Below are positions 17,486-28,208 of a stretch of 64,000 bases of DNA, piece after piece; position 1 is the stretch's first letter, and each line of letters starts with the position of its first letter. The position numbers were made by a program, and so were the translations under genes. Below the pieces are notes generated by a model. That model made no database searches. It saw only the letters and a program-made list of their open reading frames with translations, and was not told the origin of the DNA. The DNA is from Marinobacter sp. MDS2 (GTDB taxonomy: Bacteria; Pseudomonadota; Gammaproteobacteria; Pseudomonadales; Oleiphilaceae), in the NCBI RefSeq assembly GCF_030718085.1, contig NZ_JAVAJF010000001.1, positions 682,001 to 746,000 on the forward strand, given 5' to 3'.

Positions 17486-18511
17486 TCAGCCTTTAAATTT
17501 CTTTTCGAGTTCTTTAATCCGTCGCGCCAGGCCGTCTAACTGCCTAAAGCGCACAGCATTCTTTCGCCACTGGCGGTTTTTATCTGCCGGCAAACCAGAC
17601 GAATAAACGCCCGCTTCAGAGATATCATTGGTGACCATGCTCATCCCTGTGAGATGAACCTGATCCGCAATTTCCAGGTGGCCAGCAACTGCTGAAGCGC
17701 CACCAAACACACAGTATTTACCAACGCTGGTACTGCCGGCTATCGCCGTCAACGCTGCCATGGCCGTGTGATCGCCAATCTGGACGTTGTGGGCAATCTG
17801 AATAAGATTGTCGAGCTTTACCCCGTCACCTATCACCGTGGGGCCCAACGCTCCGCGGTCGATAGTCGTGTTGGCACCCACTTCAACGTCATTGCCCAGA
17901 ACCACACCACCCAACTGGGCAATGCGATGCCATTCGCCCTTCTCGTTGGCAAACCCGAAGCCTGCCCCGCCGATCACCGCACCACTCAAAATATTGCAGC
18001 GCTGGCCAAGATGAACATCATGGGCGAGCGTTACTCGCGGGTTAAGGACGGAGCAATCACCAATGCGCGAACGTGCGCCAACAATGGAACCCGCGCCAAT
18101 AACTACCTGTTCACCGATCTTCGCATCGGCCTCAATAACCACGTGGGGCCCAATGCTGGCAGTGGCAGAAACCGTCGCGCTGGGATCAACAACCGCGGTG
18201 GAGTGAATGCCCGCTGGAGCCGCGGGCGTGCGGTCAAACCAATGGCTCAGGCGAGCATAGCCCATGTAAGGATTGTCCAAAATCAGGACATTGGTCTGAG
18301 CTTGATCGGCCGTTGCCGGAGACACAATAACGGCGCCGGCCCGAGTGTCTTTCAGATACTTACCATAGGATGGATTTGCCAGGAAACTGATCTGGCTCTG
18401 GCCTGCCGCTTGCAGGGTTGCCATACCAGACACCCGGGCATCCGGATCTCCCCGCAGGCTGGCCCCCAACGCATCAGCAATTTCCTGAAGACGATAGGAT
18501 GTTTCTGCCAT
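17486..18511 (-). CDS. lpxD: UDP-3-O-acylglucosamine N-acyltransferase LpxD
   Basis: Third step of lipid A synthesis, adding the N-linked 3-hydroxyacyl chain. The 341-residue protein has an N-terminal uridine-binding domain ([18 protein letters not shown]), hexapeptide beta-helix repeats and the catalytic His in [19 protein letters not shown] lies before the ATG. It is 40 bases after skp. Confidence 0.95.
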   Translation of the reverse strand: MAETSYRLQEIADALGASLRGDPDARVSGMATLQAAGQSQISFLANPSYGKYLKDTRAGAVIVSPATADQAQTNVLILDNPYMGYARLSHWFDRTPAAPAGIHSTAVVDPSATVSATASIGPHVVIEADAKIGEQVVIGAGSIVGARSRIGDCSVLNPRVTLAHDVHLGQRCNILSGAVIGGAGFGFANEKGEWHRIAQLGGVVLGNDVEVGANTTIDRGALGPTVIGDGVKLDNLIQIAHNVQIGDHTAMAALTAIAGSTSVGKYCVFGGASAVAGHLEIADQVHLTGMSMVTNDISEAGVYSSGLPADKNRQWRKNAVRFRQLDGLARRIKELEKKFKG

Positions 18512-18551
18512 TTTTTATCTCCAAATACCTGGACCGGGGAGGCCCGTTTTT

Positions 18552-19049
18552 TTAACGGTTCAGCTTCTCAAGCAGCTGCGGGGTCAAGTTCATCTCTGGC
18601 TTCACGTAGACAACCGCTTCGCTCGGCAAGATCAAATCAAGATCATGCTCCTCCAAGAGCTCTTTAACCGCCGCATCCACCTCGGGGCGCGCACCTTCGA
18701 GGAACTGTTGCTTACGCTGGGCCACCGTTGAATCAAGACGCTGTTTGAGGAAATTAAATTCCTGAACCTTTTCCTGAAACTCCGTTGCCAGCTTGGTACG
18801 CTCACTTTCATTCATCATCGCACCGTCTTTTTCGAGGCGATCTTTCAGTTTACGAGCAGCTTCCTGAGCTTCGCGCACTTTGTTTTCATCGGCAGCGAAA
18901 TCCTTCTGTAGCTTCTCACTGAACGCCTGCGCGTCGTTCGATGAAAAAAGCGCCTGACGCAGATCTACCACGCCCACACGGGTCTCTGCCGCAGCATGAA
19001 AAGAGAAGGCCAGTAATAGCGAACCTAGAACGGCTGAAATACGCTTCAT
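18552..19049 (-). CDS. skp: Periplasmic chaperone Skp/OmpH
   Basis: Holds unfolded outer-membrane proteins in the periplasm for delivery to BamA. The 165-residue product has a signal peptide (MKRISAVLGSLLLAFSFHAAA, cleaved near residue 22) followed by a short beta core (RVGVVDLRQALFSS) and a long charged coiled-coil arm (residues about 45-125). ATG 19049 follows AAAGGAGAG; a TTG one codon earlier is in frame. It lies directly downstream of bamA, as is usual. Confidence 0.93.
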   Translation of the reverse strand: MKRISAVLGSLLLAFSFHAAAETRVGVVDLRQALFSSNDAQAFSEKLQKDFAADENKVREAQEAARKLKDRLEKDGAMMNESERTKLATEFQEKVQEFNFLKQRLDSTVAQRKQQFLEGARPEVDAAVKELLEEHDLDLILPSEAVVYVKPEMNLTPQLLEKLNR

Positions 19050-19092
19050 CAAAACTCTCCTTTGTTTCCTGTTTTGGTTTTTATATTAGGTG

Positions 19093-21411
19093 TCAGAACG
19101 TTTGTCCCAGCGAGAACTGGAACACCTGAGTATCATCACCACTCTTGTCGTTCAGTGGCTTAGCAAGACTGAACGCCAACGGACCAACGGCGGTGATCCA
19201 CTGGAAGCTCACACCCGCCGAAGTACGCACTTCCGTCAGCTCCGGGTCGAAACCACGGTCGGTGTCAAAGACCTGGCCTGCATCCAGGAAAAACGACGTA
19301 CGCATGCTCCGGGAATCGCCGGCAAACGGCGTCGGGAAAATCAGCTCCAGGCCAGCCTCGGTGAGCAGGTTACCGCCAAACGGATCGGGATCGGAGAAGT
19401 CGTTAGGCTGGTTCGTCGCTTTGTTACCCAGCGAATTGGCGCGATAACCTCGTACCGAACCGTAACCGCCTGAGTAGAAATGCTCGAAGAACGGCATCTG
19501 CGAACGATCGCCATAACCGTCACCGAAGCCAACCTCTGTTCGGGCCCGCACGATCCACCGCTGACTATCGACCAGCGGGAAGTAAAAGTCCGTGCGGTGA
19601 CTCGCTTTATAGAACGTCAGATCACTAACCGGTACGGCCACATCCAACGACAGGGAATGACTGTAGCCGTTGGTCGGAAGCACACCACGGTTCAAGGTAC
19701 TGCGGCGCCAGCTACCAAACAGGAAGTAGTTGGTGAAGGAATCCCCTTCGTCTTCAATAAAGGTTCTGACTTCCTCCGAGGAGAAAACGCCTTTTTTGAT
19801 GTCTGATCGGGTAACCCCCACACCAAAGTTCAGACGGGTAATGGAATCTGTCGGGTAACCAAACGTCATCCGGGCACCGTATTCATCCAGCAAGTAGGAT
19901 GAAATGTCCTCTTCCTGATAATCCGTCTCCCGAGCGAATACGCTAAAGCCGCGGCTTACCCCGTCCACGGTGTAATACGGGTCCATGTAGGACACGTTGG
20001 CGCTCTTGACGGAATCGCTGAAGTTCACACCAAAGGATACGCGCTTGCCGCTACCGAAGAAGTTGTTTTCGGAAACCGACGCCCCAAGAATCACACCGGA
20101 GTTCTGAGAGAAGCCTACAGAGGCCGACAGGCTACCCGTCGGCTGTTCCTGAACGCTGTAATTCACGTCTACCAGATCATCCGAACCCGGAACCGGCACG
20201 GTTTCCACATCAACCGTTTTGAAGAAGCCCATGCGTTCAAGGCGGGTTTTAGAGAATTCGATCCGGTCGGAAGAGGCAACGCCGCCTTCCATCTGAGTCA
20301 TTTCCTGACGCAGCACTTCGTCTTTGGTGGATACGTTGCCATCAAAATTAACACGGCGCACGTAGGCACGCTTGCCCGGCTCAATATAGAAAGTGACCTT
20401 GGCAGTATGATCATCGCTAGGCTCAGGCACCGCATTTACGCTGGCAAAGGCATAACCTTCGCGGCCGAGACGAAACGATAAAGCTTCGGAAATCGACGTC
20501 ATCTGGGCACGGGAGAACACATCGCCTTCTTTCACCGGAATAAACTTGCGCAGCTCTTCCTCTTCAAGAATCAGGTTACCGCGAAGCTGGATATCGGAGA
20601 TGGTGTACTGTGGGCCTTCATTGAGGGCCATGGCGATGAAGACTTGCTGCTTGTCGGGCGAGATAGACACCTGACTGGATTCCACATTGAAATCGAGGTA
20701 GCCGCGGTCGAGATAGAACGAACGTAAAGTTTCCAAGTCACCGCTGAGTTTTTCACGAGCGTACTTGTCGCTATTGGTCAGAGAGTTCCACCAACTGCTG
20801 CTGCGAAGCTCGAAGAGGTCGGTCAAGGTTTCATCGTCGAACTCGCGGTTACCAACGATGTTGATGTTCTGGATCGCGGCGACCGAGCCTTCATTGATGT
20901 CCAGCCGGATGGCAACACGGTTTCGGGGCAACTCTTCAGCTGTGGCTTTTACACGCGCGTTATAGCGCCCCTGAGCGATATAAGACCTCAGAATTTCAAG
21001 CTCCAGGCGCTCCAGCGTTGCCCGGCGGAAAACCTGACCTTCATCCAGGCCCGCACCTGCCAGAGCATCTTTCAGCATATCGGTTTCGATGTTTTTGTTG
21101 CCCTCAATTTCGATCGACGAAATGGAAGGCCGCTCACGGACGGTCAGAATCAATACGCCAGCGTCGCGGCTGACCTCGATATCGGTAAACAACCCGGTGC
21201 GAAACAGATCTTTGATGGCAGCCGCCAGACGAGCTTCATCGATTTGCTCGCCCATGTTGATCGGAAACGCGGAAAACACAGAGCCCGCAGAAACCCGCTG
21301 CAGGCCTTCCACCTCAATGTCCGCAACCGTGAATTCGTCCGCCAACGCTGGCTTCATACCGGTTGCGGTAATCGCGAGGCCAACAGCTACAGCTAGAAGA
21401 GAACGTCTCAT
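19093..21411 (-). CDS. bamA: Outer-membrane assembly factor BamA
   Basis: Essential core of the BAM complex that inserts beta-barrel proteins. The 772-residue precursor has a signal peptide (to about residue 24), five POTRA domains (FTVADIEVEGLQRVSAGSVF begins the first) and a C-terminal 16-strand barrel. The loop-6 motif VRGY is in GGYGSVRGYRANSLG, and the last residues QFSLGQTF end in the aromatic beta-signal. It lies between rseP and skp in the standard order. Confidence 0.96.
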   Translation of the reverse strand: MRRSLLAVAVGLAITATGMKPALADEFTVADIEVEGLQRVSAGSVFSAFPINMGEQIDEARLAAAIKDLFRTGLFTDIEVSRDAGVLILTVRERPSISSIEIEGNKNIETDMLKDALAGAGLDEGQVFRRATLERLELEILRSYIAQGRYNARVKATAEELPRNRVAIRLDINEGSVAAIQNINIVGNREFDDETLTDLFELRSSSWWNSLTNSDKYAREKLSGDLETLRSFYLDRGYLDFNVESSQVSISPDKQQVFIAMALNEGPQYTISDIQLRGNLILEEEELRKFIPVKEGDVFSRAQMTSISEALSFRLGREGYAFASVNAVPEPSDDHTAKVTFYIEPGKRAYVRRVNFDGNVSTKDEVLRQEMTQMEGGVASSDRIEFSKTRLERMGFFKTVDVETVPVPGSDDLVDVNYSVQEQPTGSLSASVGFSQNSGVILGASVSENNFFGSGKRVSFGVNFSDSVKSANVSYMDPYYTVDGVSRGFSVFARETDYQEEDISSYLLDEYGARMTFGYPTDSITRLNFGVGVTRSDIKKGVFSSEEVRTFIEDEGDSFTNYFLFGSWRRSTLNRGVLPTNGYSHSLSLDVAVPVSDLTFYKASHRTDFYFPLVDSQRWIVRARTEVGFGDGYGDRSQMPFFEHFYSGGYGSVRGYRANSLGNKATNQPNDFSDPDPFGGNLLTEAGLELIFPTPFAGDSRSMRTSFFLDAGQVFDTDRGFDPELTEVRTSAGVSFQWITAVGPLAFSLAKPLNDKSGDDTQVFQFSLGQTF

Positions 21412-21456
21412 TCAGTTATATCGCCTGGTTAATGTGCGGTAAGGAGCCCGCAATTC

Positions 21457-22806
21457 TCACAACCGCATCAGGTCGTTGTAAAGAGCAAACACCATTAAAG
21501 TCAGGATCAAAGCCATACCAATTCGTAACCCTAGCTCTTGAGCCCTTTCCGATAGGGGCTTACGGCGAATAGCCTCAATCGTGTAATACACGATATGACC
21601 ACCATCCAGCACCGGTATTGGCAGCAAATTCAAAACGCCCAGACTTACACTGAGGTAAGCCAGAAAACGGACAAAATCTTCAAAGCCCGAACTGACGCTG
21701 GCCTCAGCAACCCGGGCGATGGTAATCGGTCCGCTAAGATTCGTTGGAGACAACAGCCCCGTCACCATCTTTTTGATCGCCACCAGAGTCAACCGGGTAT
21801 CGGCCCAGGTTTCATGAATGGCGTTGGGAATCGCAGCCAAAGGCCCGAACTGCACTTCCCGAAGCGCTTCGTCAGGCCATGAAATAGCCTCAGCGCCCGC
21901 GCCGACAAAGCCGATCACCTGCCCGTCGTCCAGAGTGCGTGCGCCGGGTGTAACGGCCACCTCTAGCCGACCACTGTTACGTTCGACCGATAACACGATC
22001 GGCTGTTCTGGCGCGTTGCGGATGTATTCCACCAACGCAAACCAGTCTTGAACCAGCTCTCCGTTAACCGCTAATACCCGGTCGCCCGCTTGCAGCCCGG
22101 CGGCTTGCGCTCGACCATCCTCAACAATCTGCCCTAACACCGCGGGCACTTCCGGGCGCCAGGGCGTTAAACCAAACTCTGCCAAAGGGTTCGGAGCATC
22201 GTCGCTGAGCGCCCAGCCATTTAACGGTCCTGAAACGATACTCCGGGAGCCGTTTTCGGTGATTTCCAGAGACACCTGTCCGTGTTCTCCGGCACGTTCC
22301 AACAGGCGCATATTTACATCGCGCCAGGAAGTTACCCGATGACCGTCCACCGAGTGAATTTCCATGCCTTCCTGCAATCCCACACGTTCAGCGGTGCTGC
22401 CTGCAGCCACATCACCAACGATAGGGGCTACCGTCGTTACACCCACCACGCTGATCAACCAATAAGCCAGAATGGCAAACAAGAAGTTGGCCACCGGACC
22501 GGCAGCGGCGATAGCAATGCGCTGAGAAGGCGGCTTGGAGGTAAAGGCCTGGTGCCGAAGCTCCTCCGAAACGGGCCCTTCACGTTCATCCAGCATTTTA
22601 ACGTAGCCACCCAACGGGATGGCCGCGATGGCATATTCGGTACCTTGCCGGTCATACCAGGAAAACAGAGGTTTACCGAAACCTACCGAGAATCGAAGTA
22701 CTTTCACGCCAAAACGCCGGGCGACCCAGAAATGCCCGTACTCGTGTAGGGTAACCAGGATGCCCAGAGTCAGCGCTAAGGCCAATACGCTTTGAATAAT
22801 CTGCAT
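21457..22806 (-). CDS. rseP: Site-2 protease RseP
   Basis: Inner-membrane zinc protease that cleaves RseA to release sigma-E under envelope stress. The 449-residue protein has HEYGH at residues 21-25, tandem PDZ domains in the periplasmic middle (GLQEGMEIHSVDGHRV and GLQAGDRVLAVNGELV), and the distal Asp ligand in LLPIPVLDGGH near residue 400. It lies beside bamA, whose folding defects trigger this protease in known systems. Confidence 0.95.
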   Translation of the reverse strand: MQIIQSVLALALTLGILVTLHEYGHFWVARRFGVKVLRFSVGFGKPLFSWYDRQGTEYAIAAIPLGGYVKMLDEREGPVSEELRHQAFTSKPPSQRIAIAAAGPVANFLFAILAYWLISVVGVTTVAPIVGDVAAGSTAERVGLQEGMEIHSVDGHRVTSWRDVNMRLLERAGEHGQVSLEITENGSRSIVSGPLNGWALSDDAPNPLAEFGLTPWRPEVPAVLGQIVEDGRAQAAGLQAGDRVLAVNGELVQDWFALVEYIRNAPEQPIVLSVERNSGRLEVAVTPGARTLDDGQVIGFVGAGAEAISWPDEALREVQFGPLAAIPNAIHETWADTRLTLVAIKKMVTGLLSPTNLSGPITIARVAEASVSSGFEDFVRFLAYLSVSLGVLNLLPIPVLDGGHIVYYTIEAIRRKPLSERAQELGLRIGMALILTLMVFALYNDLMRL

Positions 22807-22858
22807 AGGTCTTCCGGTGTTGGTCGGGGCTACAGCTTAACGAAACGCCGAAACAATA

Positions 22859-24043
22859 TCAGGCCGACAACAAGCCAATCTGTTTGCTGGCCTGCTTCCG
22901 CGCTTCGGAATCTTTCGTGAAAATGGTTTCAAAGCTATCAGCATCCACCACTTCAGTGGCCGCCAGCGTTCGCTCTATGATAACGGGGATATCGGTAAAG
23001 GACAGCTTACCTTCCAGAAATGCAGCGACGGCTATCTCATTCGCGGCATTGAGCACGGCCGGTGCCGTACCGCCGGTTGCGAAGGCATCGGCCGCCAACC
23101 GCAAACACGGGAAACGTTGCACATCCGGGCGTTCGAAGTGAAACTTTCCAATCGCGAATAAATCAAGCGGCGCCACGCCCGCCGCTATACGCTCGGGCCA
23201 AGCCATACCGTTCGCAATGGGTGTGCGCATGTCTGGACTGCCCATCTGGGCCAGCACCGAACCATCGGCATATTCCACCATCGAATGAATGATGCTTTCC
23301 GGGTGCACATGCACTTCGACACGATCCGGGGTGGTATTGAATAGCCAGCAGGCTTCGATAAGCTCCAGCCCTTTGTTCATCAAGGTGGCCGAATCAACCG
23401 AGATCTTTTGGCCCATAGACCAGTTCGGGTGCGCACAGGCTTGTGCCGGTGTCACCGAATTCAGGGATTCTGCTGTAAAGGTCCGGAAAGGCCCACCAGA
23501 GGCGGTCAGCAGAATGCGAGTAATGCCAGCCGCGACGGGGTTGCGCACTTTGTCTGCTGGCATGCACTGGAAGATGGCATTGTGCTCGGAATCGATCGGC
23601 AGAAGCTCCGCGCCCGATTCGGCCACTGCGTCCATAAACAGCTTACCGGACATCACCAGCGCTTCTTTATTGGCCAGCAACACGCGCTTTCCGGCACGAA
23701 TGGCCGCCAGTGTTGGCGCAAGCCCGGCCGCACCGACAATCGCGGCCATCACCGTGTTCACATCTTCCGCTGCGGCTACCTGACACAAACCCTGCTCGCC
23801 GCTGAGCACGGTCGTTTCCGGCATATCCTCAAGCAGACATTCAAGCTCTCGAGCCGCATCGACATCGGCCATCACCGCAAACGCAGGTTTAAACTCCCGG
23901 CACAACGCCGCCAATTCTTGCGCCTTCGTGCCCGCCGTCAGCGCCCACACAGAAAAACGCTCGGGATGCCGGCGGACAACGTCGAGAGTACTGAGCCCTA
24001 TGGAGCCGGTTGCCCCTAGAACCGTAACGCTGCGCTGGGTCAT
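22859..24043 (-). CDS. dxr: 1-deoxy-D-xylulose 5-phosphate reductoisomerase
   Basis: Makes 2-C-methyl-D-erythritol 4-phosphate with NADPH, committing the MEP isoprenoid pathway. With the start at [16 protein letters not shown] the protein is 394 residues; the ATG overlaps the cdsA stop as ATGA, and a longer frame would run well into cdsA. NADPH loop [30 protein letters not shown] and TASGGPFR are the family motifs. Confidence 0.95.
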   Translation of the reverse strand: MTQRSVTVLGATGSIGLSTLDVVRRHPERFSVWALTAGTKAQELAALCREFKPAFAVMADVDAARELECLLEDMPETTVLSGEQGLCQVAAAEDVNTVMAAIVGAAGLAPTLAAIRAGKRVLLANKEALVMSGKLFMDAVAESGAELLPIDSEHNAIFQCMPADKVRNPVAAGITRILLTASGGPFRTFTAESLNSVTPAQACAHPNWSMGQKISVDSATLMNKGLELIEACWLFNTTPDRVEVHVHPESIIHSMVEYADGSVLAQMGSPDMRTPIANGMAWPERIAAGVAPLDLFAIGKFHFERPDVQRFPCLRLAADAFATGGTAPAVLNAANEIAVAAFLEGKLSFTDIPVIIERTLAATEVVDADSFETIFTKDSEARKQASKQIGLLSA

Positions 24044-24891
24044 ACAGACACGCTGGCTGCGCTCAGCCAACCGAGCAAGGTAATGATTAAGGCAAAAATC
24101 GGGATGGCGGCGGTGAGGCTGTCAATCCGGTCCATGATGCCACCGTGCCCGGGCAATAACTGACTGCTGTCTTTAATGCCACGGAAACGCTTGAGCATGC
24201 TTTCCAGCAGGTCGCCCAGCACCGACACGAAGCCCGTAAACAGGCTGGCAACGAGCAACAACAGAGTTTCGTGCAGACTGGCACTGGCAATATAACTGGC
24301 AACCAGGGCCAACACGCCAACCGCCACTAAACCACCCCAGACACCCGCCCAGGATTTCCCAGGGCTAACCCGAGGCGCCAACTTGGCCTTGCCGAAAGCC
24401 CGACCGGCGAAATACGCACCGATGTCCGCTACCCAAACCATCAGGAAGATATACAGAATCACCAGCAAACTGTTGGTCAAAGCACCAAATTCAAACACGC
24501 CAGTGCGCAGATGATTCAAACCGACCCATGCCGGCAAAAGTACGAACAGCCCCATTAGCGCCCTGATCGGCGTGGAACCCCAGCTGTCAGACCCTCGCGG
24601 GTAACGACTGACCAAGCCAAAACACACCACCCACCAGGCAAACGCCAACGACAAAACCCCCACGGCGGGCACGTTGAGCTGCGATATCAAGGCCATCAAA
24701 ATGGCAACGCCAACAGCGTATGAGACGCGACCACCCTGCCCCTCAATACCCGACATGTTTGCCCACTCCCAAGCACCAAGAGCAATGATGGCACCGGTAA
24801 ACAGCGAGAAGCCAAACGCGGGTAAAAAGAAGATGCCACCGATCGCAATCGGGGCCAGGATAAGAGCAGTAATAATTCGAGTTTTAAGCAC
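24040..24891 (-). CDS. cdsA: Phosphatidate cytidylyltransferase CdsA
   Basis: Makes CDP-diacylglycerol, the precursor of all phospholipids, in the inner membrane. A polytopic protein whose C-terminal signature [20 protein letters not shown] followed by GIMDR matches the CdsA pattern. I start at the GTG of [15 protein letters not shown] (24891), which gives 283 residues and lies 19 bases after uppS. The frame stays open to 24978, but that would overlap the uppS coding end. The start is a judgement, the function is clear. Confidence 0.93.
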   Translation of the reverse strand: MLKTRIITALILAPIAIGGIFFLPAFGFSLFTGAIIALGAWEWANMSGIEGQGGRVSYAVGVAILMALISQLNVPAVGVLSLAFAWWVVCFGLVSRYPRGSDSWGSTPIRALMGLFVLLPAWVGLNHLRTGVFEFGALTNSLLVILYIFLMVWVADIGAYFAGRAFGKAKLAPRVSPGKSWAGVWGGLVAVGVLALVASYIASASLHETLLLLVASLFTGFVSVLGDLLESMLKRFRGIKDSSQLLPGHGGIMDRIDSLTAAIPIFALIITLLGWLSAASVSV

Positions 24892-24910
24892 GGTAATAAT
24901 CGCTATGTCG

Positions 24911-25681
24911 TTATTGTTTTGTGGCTTGAGATTCGAGCTGATCGTCTGTCTGGCCAAAACGACGCTTGCGGGTGCCATAGGCCTCTAACGCTTTCACCAT
25001 TTCTTCAGCTTTGAAATCGGGCCAGAAAACGTCGGAGAAGTAAAACTCCGTATAGGCCAAGTGCCACAACAAGAAGTTACTGATGCGCTGTTCGCCAGCA
25101 GTACGAATCATCAAATCAGGCATCGGCAAATCGCCAATACTCAAATGCTGCTGAATCAAATCATCGGTAATATCGGAAGGAGCCAGCTCACCCGCGCGAA
25201 CTTTTTCAGCAACCGCTTGAGTGGCCTGAGTGATGTCCCAGTGCCCGCCATAATTGGCGGCGATCACAAGCGTCATCGCGGTATTATCGCGAGTAAGCGC
25301 CTCGGCTTTTTCCATGTGTTCCTGGAGCAAAGGATTGAACGCGGAGCGGTCGCCAATAATCCGTAACCGGATATTGTTGCGGTGAAGCTTTCGAACCTCC
25401 CGCTCAAGCGCGATCACAAACAGGCGCATCAACGCCGACACTTCGTCTTTCGGGCGCCGCCAGTTTTCACTGGAGAAGGCAAACAGGGTAAGCACCTCAA
25501 CGCCCTGCCGCGCACAGGTTTCAACAACGGCTTTAACCGCATCCACTCCTGCTTTATGGCCCGCGACTCCCTTCAATCGCCGGGCTTTCGCCCACCGATT
25601 GTTGCCATCCATGATAATGGCCACATGCCGGGGACGATTGCTTGCCGTCACCGGAATTTCTGCGGTTATTTGATCCGTCAT
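24911..25681 (-). CDS. uppS: Undecaprenyl diphosphate synthase UppS
   Basis: Extends farnesyl diphosphate to the C55 carrier lipid for peptidoglycan and LPS. A 256-residue cis-prenyltransferase with HVAIIMDGNNRWAKARRLKG (catalytic Asp, about residue 26), ENWRRPKDEV and a conserved C-terminal RTAGEQRISNFLLWHLAYTE. It follows frr by 62 bases. Confidence 0.95.
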   Translation of the reverse strand: MTDQITAEIPVTASNRPRHVAIIMDGNNRWAKARRLKGVAGHKAGVDAVKAVVETCARQGVEVLTLFAFSSENWRRPKDEVSALMRLFVIALEREVRKLHRNNIRLRIIGDRSAFNPLLQEHMEKAEALTRDNTAMTLVIAANYGGHWDITQATQAVAEKVRAGELAPSDITDDLIQQHLSIGDLPMPDLMIRTAGEQRISNFLLWHLAYTEFYFSDVFWPDFKAEEMVKALEAYGTRKRRFGQTDDQLESQATKQ

Positions 25682-25743
25682 GAAACCCTCTGTGCAGTGG
25701 CGTTTTCAGCCACTGCTCACTCTGTTTCTGGACAATCTGACGG

Positions 25744-26301
25744 TTAAACCGCCATCAGATCCTCTTCTTTCGCCTTGAGCATCTTTTCGATCTCGGCGAT
25801 GTACTTATCAGTCAGCTTCTGAATCTCGTCTTCGCCACGGCGCAGATCGTCTTCGCTGATTTCCTTCTCTTTAAGAAGGTCTTTCAGCATGCCGTTCGCG
25901 TCACGGCGGGCATTACGCACCGATACACGCCCCTGCTCTGCGTCACCGCGCGCCTGCTTGACCATTTCTTTACGGGTCTGCTCGGTCAGCATTGGCATGG
26001 GAACACGAATGGCATCGCCGTTACTGGACGGGTTCAAGCCCAGATCCGACATCATGATGGCTTTTTCAATGGCCGAAATGATGCTTTTTTCCCACGGTGC
26101 AACCAGCAGCGTGCGGTTGTCTTCCACGTTTACGCTGGCCACCTGCTTCAGCGGGGTGTCCTGGCCGTAGTAGTTCACCATAACGCTATCGAGAATCGCA
26201 GGGTGAGCGCGACCGGTACGGATTTTATTGAAAGCCGAGGTAAGCGCCTCAAGGCTCTTCTGCATTTTTGCTTCAGCTTCAGTCTTAATATCGTCAATCA
26301 C
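25744..26301 (-). CDS. frr: Ribosome recycling factor
   Basis: Splits post-termination ribosomes together with EF-G. The 185-residue protein has the full two-domain RRF sequence ([47 protein letters not shown]). It begins with GTG (26301); no closer ATG fits. It lies 18 bases after pyrH. Confidence 0.95.
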   Translation of the reverse strand: MIDDIKTEAEAKMQKSLEALTSAFNKIRTGRAHPAILDSVMVNYYGQDTPLKQVASVNVEDNRTLLVAPWEKSIISAIEKAIMMSDLGLNPSSNGDAIRVPMPMLTEQTRKEMVKQARGDAEQGRVSVRNARRDANGMLKDLLKEKEISEDDLRRGEDEIQKLTDKYIAEIEKMLKAKEEDLMAV

Positions 26302-26319
26302 GTCGAAACCCTCAATTCG

Positions 26320-27054
26320 TTACTCAATCAATGTGCCTTCTTTCTCACCGGTCACAATGCGGGTGAGAACACCTGGCTGGTTCATATCGAAAACACGCAA
26401 TGGCATGCCGTGATCACGAGCCAGACAGATGGCGGTAAGATCCATCACGCCAAGCTTGCGATCCAAAACTTCATCGTAGGTCAGGCGGTCGTATTTTACT
26501 GCGGTGGGGTCCAGATTGGGATCCGCGTTATACACACCATCCACTTTGGTCGCTTTCAGAACGGCATCCGCCTCAATTTCAATACCGCGAAGACAAGCGG
26601 CCGAGTCGGTGGTAAAGAAAGGATTGCCGGTTCCCGCACTGAAGATCACCACATCGCCTTCTTTCAAATCGCGAACAGCGCGACGGCGGTCGTAATGCTC
26701 GACAATTCCGCTCATGGGGATCGCAGACATAACCCGGGTACGGATGTTTGAACGTTCCAGCGCGTCGCGCATCCCCAGGCCATTCATCACAGTGGCCAGC
26801 ATACCCATGTGGTCGCCAGTCACCCGATCCAGACCAGCCTCGCTCAACGCCGCACCACGGAACAGATTGCCACCACCAATAACCAGCGCAACCTGCACAC
26901 CGATACCGACAAGAGCTCCGATTTCCAATGCCATACGGTCAAGTACTTTAGGATCAATACCGAACTCGTGCTCTCCCATCAGGGCTTCGCCACTAAGCTT
27001 GAGCAGAACACGCTTATATCTGGGCTGATTGGTTGAAGTTGTCGGTGTCGGCAT
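26320..27054 (-). CDS. pyrH: Uridylate kinase PyrH
   Basis: Phosphorylates UMP to UDP; a hexameric amino-acid-kinase-fold enzyme activated by GTP. With start [16 protein letters not shown] it is 244 residues. AGGGGATC gives a good ribosome site, and an upstream ATG at 27129 falls in the inverted repeat of the leader. Motifs: [33 protein letters not shown]. Confidence 0.95.
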   Translation of the reverse strand: MPTPTTSTNQPRYKRVLLKLSGEALMGEHEFGIDPKVLDRMALEIGALVGIGVQVALVIGGGNLFRGAALSEAGLDRVTGDHMGMLATVMNGLGMRDALERSNIRTRVMSAIPMSGIVEHYDRRRAVRDLKEGDVVIFSAGTGNPFFTTDSAACLRGIEIEADAVLKATKVDGVYNADPNLDPTAVKYDRLTYDEVLDRKLGVMDLTAICLARDHGMPLRVFDMNQPGVLTRIVTGEKEGTLIE

Positions 27055-27102
27055 GGTGATCCCCTTTTCGTCTTTTGGCTGTGCGGCTTCAAACCCTTGG
27101 CA

Positions 27103-27164
27103 GGCTTGTATCTGACATATCCCTCTCATCCTAGCGCAAAAAAGGGGTATCTCAGATACAAGCC
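27103..27164 (-). repeat. Long inverted repeat in the pyrH leader
   Basis: Arms 27103-27123 and 27144-27164 form a 21-base inverted repeat with about three mismatches and a 20-base loop, in the tsf-pyrH gap. In the minus-strand message the first arm is followed by a T-run inside the loop. A short GTATC-TGA-GATAC hairpin within the first arm could therefore compete with the long one. Confidence 0.6.
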
Positions 27165-27166
27165 CG

Positions 27167-27198
27167 CCACGAAAGCCGGGCGAACCCGGCTGACGTGG
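27167..27198 (-). terminator. Hairpin downstream of tsf
   Basis: CCACG-AA-AGCCGGG-CGAA-CCCGGCT-GA-CGTGG: a 12-bp stem with a symmetric internal loop and a stable tetraloop, about 50 bases after the tsf stop. No T-run follows directly; the run of Ts appears 25 bases later inside the next repeat. Confidence 0.55.
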
Positions 27199-27247
27199 CA
27201 GACTTAGGTAGCGCTACTGTCTTTGACAGAAGCACTTAAAAAATGGA

Positions 27248-28117
27248 TCAGGCCTTGCCTGTGCCAGCGGCCGCAGCCACTTCAGCAGCAAAATCCACTT
27301 CTTCTTTTTCGATGCCTTCACCCACTTCCAGACGAGTAAAGCCAACCAGTTCGCCGCCTGCGGCTTTGATCAACTCACCCACTTTCTGCTCAGGGTTCTT
27401 AACGAAAGGCTGTTCGATCAGGCTGTTTTCAGCCAGGAACTTCTTGATACGGCCGCCCATCATCTTTTCAACGATTTCGGCAGGCTTGCCTTCCATATCA
27501 GGCTGAGATTTGATGATGGCTTCTTCTTTAGCCAGCTCGTCAGCAGGCATATCTTCCGGCTTGCCAACACGCGGGTTAACCGCAGCTACGTGCATAGCAA
27601 TGTCGCGGGCCAGTTCTTCAGTACCAGCACTCAGAGCGACAACAGAAGCGATCTTGCTGTTGCTGTGAACGTATCCACCAACAACCGGACCTTCCACCTT
27701 CACCAGACGACGAACAGTAATGTTTTCACCGATCTTCTGAACCAGCGCTTCACGCTTGCTTTCCAGCTCGCCTTCCATCAGCTTGGCAACGTCAGTTTCG
27801 CCTTTTTCGAACGCAACGTTCAGCACGTCGTTGGCGAAGTTCATGAAGTTGTCGTCACGGGCAACGAAGTCAGTTTCGGAGTTAACTTCCAGAATGAAGG
27901 CAACGGTCTTGTCGTCGGAAACCTTAACCAAAGACACACCTTCAGCAGCGGTACGACCGGCTTTTTTAGCAGCCTTCAGGCCAGATGACTTACGAAGCTC
28001 TTCGATTGCAGCATCAACACTGCCGCCGGCTTCAACCAGTGCTTTTTTGCACTCCATCATGCCAAGACCAGTGCGCTCACGCAGCTCTTTGACCATTGCA
28101 GCGGTAATTGCAGCCAT
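27248..28117 (-). CDS. tsf: Elongation factor Ts
   Basis: Guanine-nucleotide exchange factor for EF-Tu. The 289-residue protein has the N-terminal UBA-like domain ([20 protein letters not shown]) and the EF-Ts signature [11 protein letters not shown]. Start ATG 28117 follows TGAGAGGACTG; an upstream in-frame codon at 28132 is not needed. It lies behind rpsB, the universal order. Confidence 0.96.
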   Translation of the reverse strand: MAAITAAMVKELRERTGLGMMECKKALVEAGGSVDAAIEELRKSSGLKAAKKAGRTAAEGVSLVKVSDDKTVAFILEVNSETDFVARDDNFMNFANDVLNVAFEKGETDVAKLMEGELESKREALVQKIGENITVRRLVKVEGPVVGGYVHSNSKIASVVALSAGTEELARDIAMHVAAVNPRVGKPEDMPADELAKEEAIIKSQPDMEGKPAEIVEKMMGGRIKKFLAENSLIEQPFVKNPEQKVGELIKAAGGELVGFTRLEVGEGIEKEEVDFAAEVAAAAGTGKA

Positions 28118-28152
28118 GTTCAGTCCTCTCAATCAGTTACAAATTCGGTGGG

Positions 28153-28183
28153 AAGGCATGCCCGGTAAAAAGGGGCATGCCTT
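28153..28183 (-). other. Hairpin between rpsB and tsf
   Basis: An 11-bp stem (28153-28163 with 28173-28183) in the 91-base rpsB-tsf gap. In E. coli this gap contains an attenuating terminator. Here the T-rich stretch is in the loop, so partial termination or RNA processing is plausible but unproven. Confidence 0.55.
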
Positions 28184-28208
28184 ATAACTTAAACCAGACG
28201 GTTAAGTC

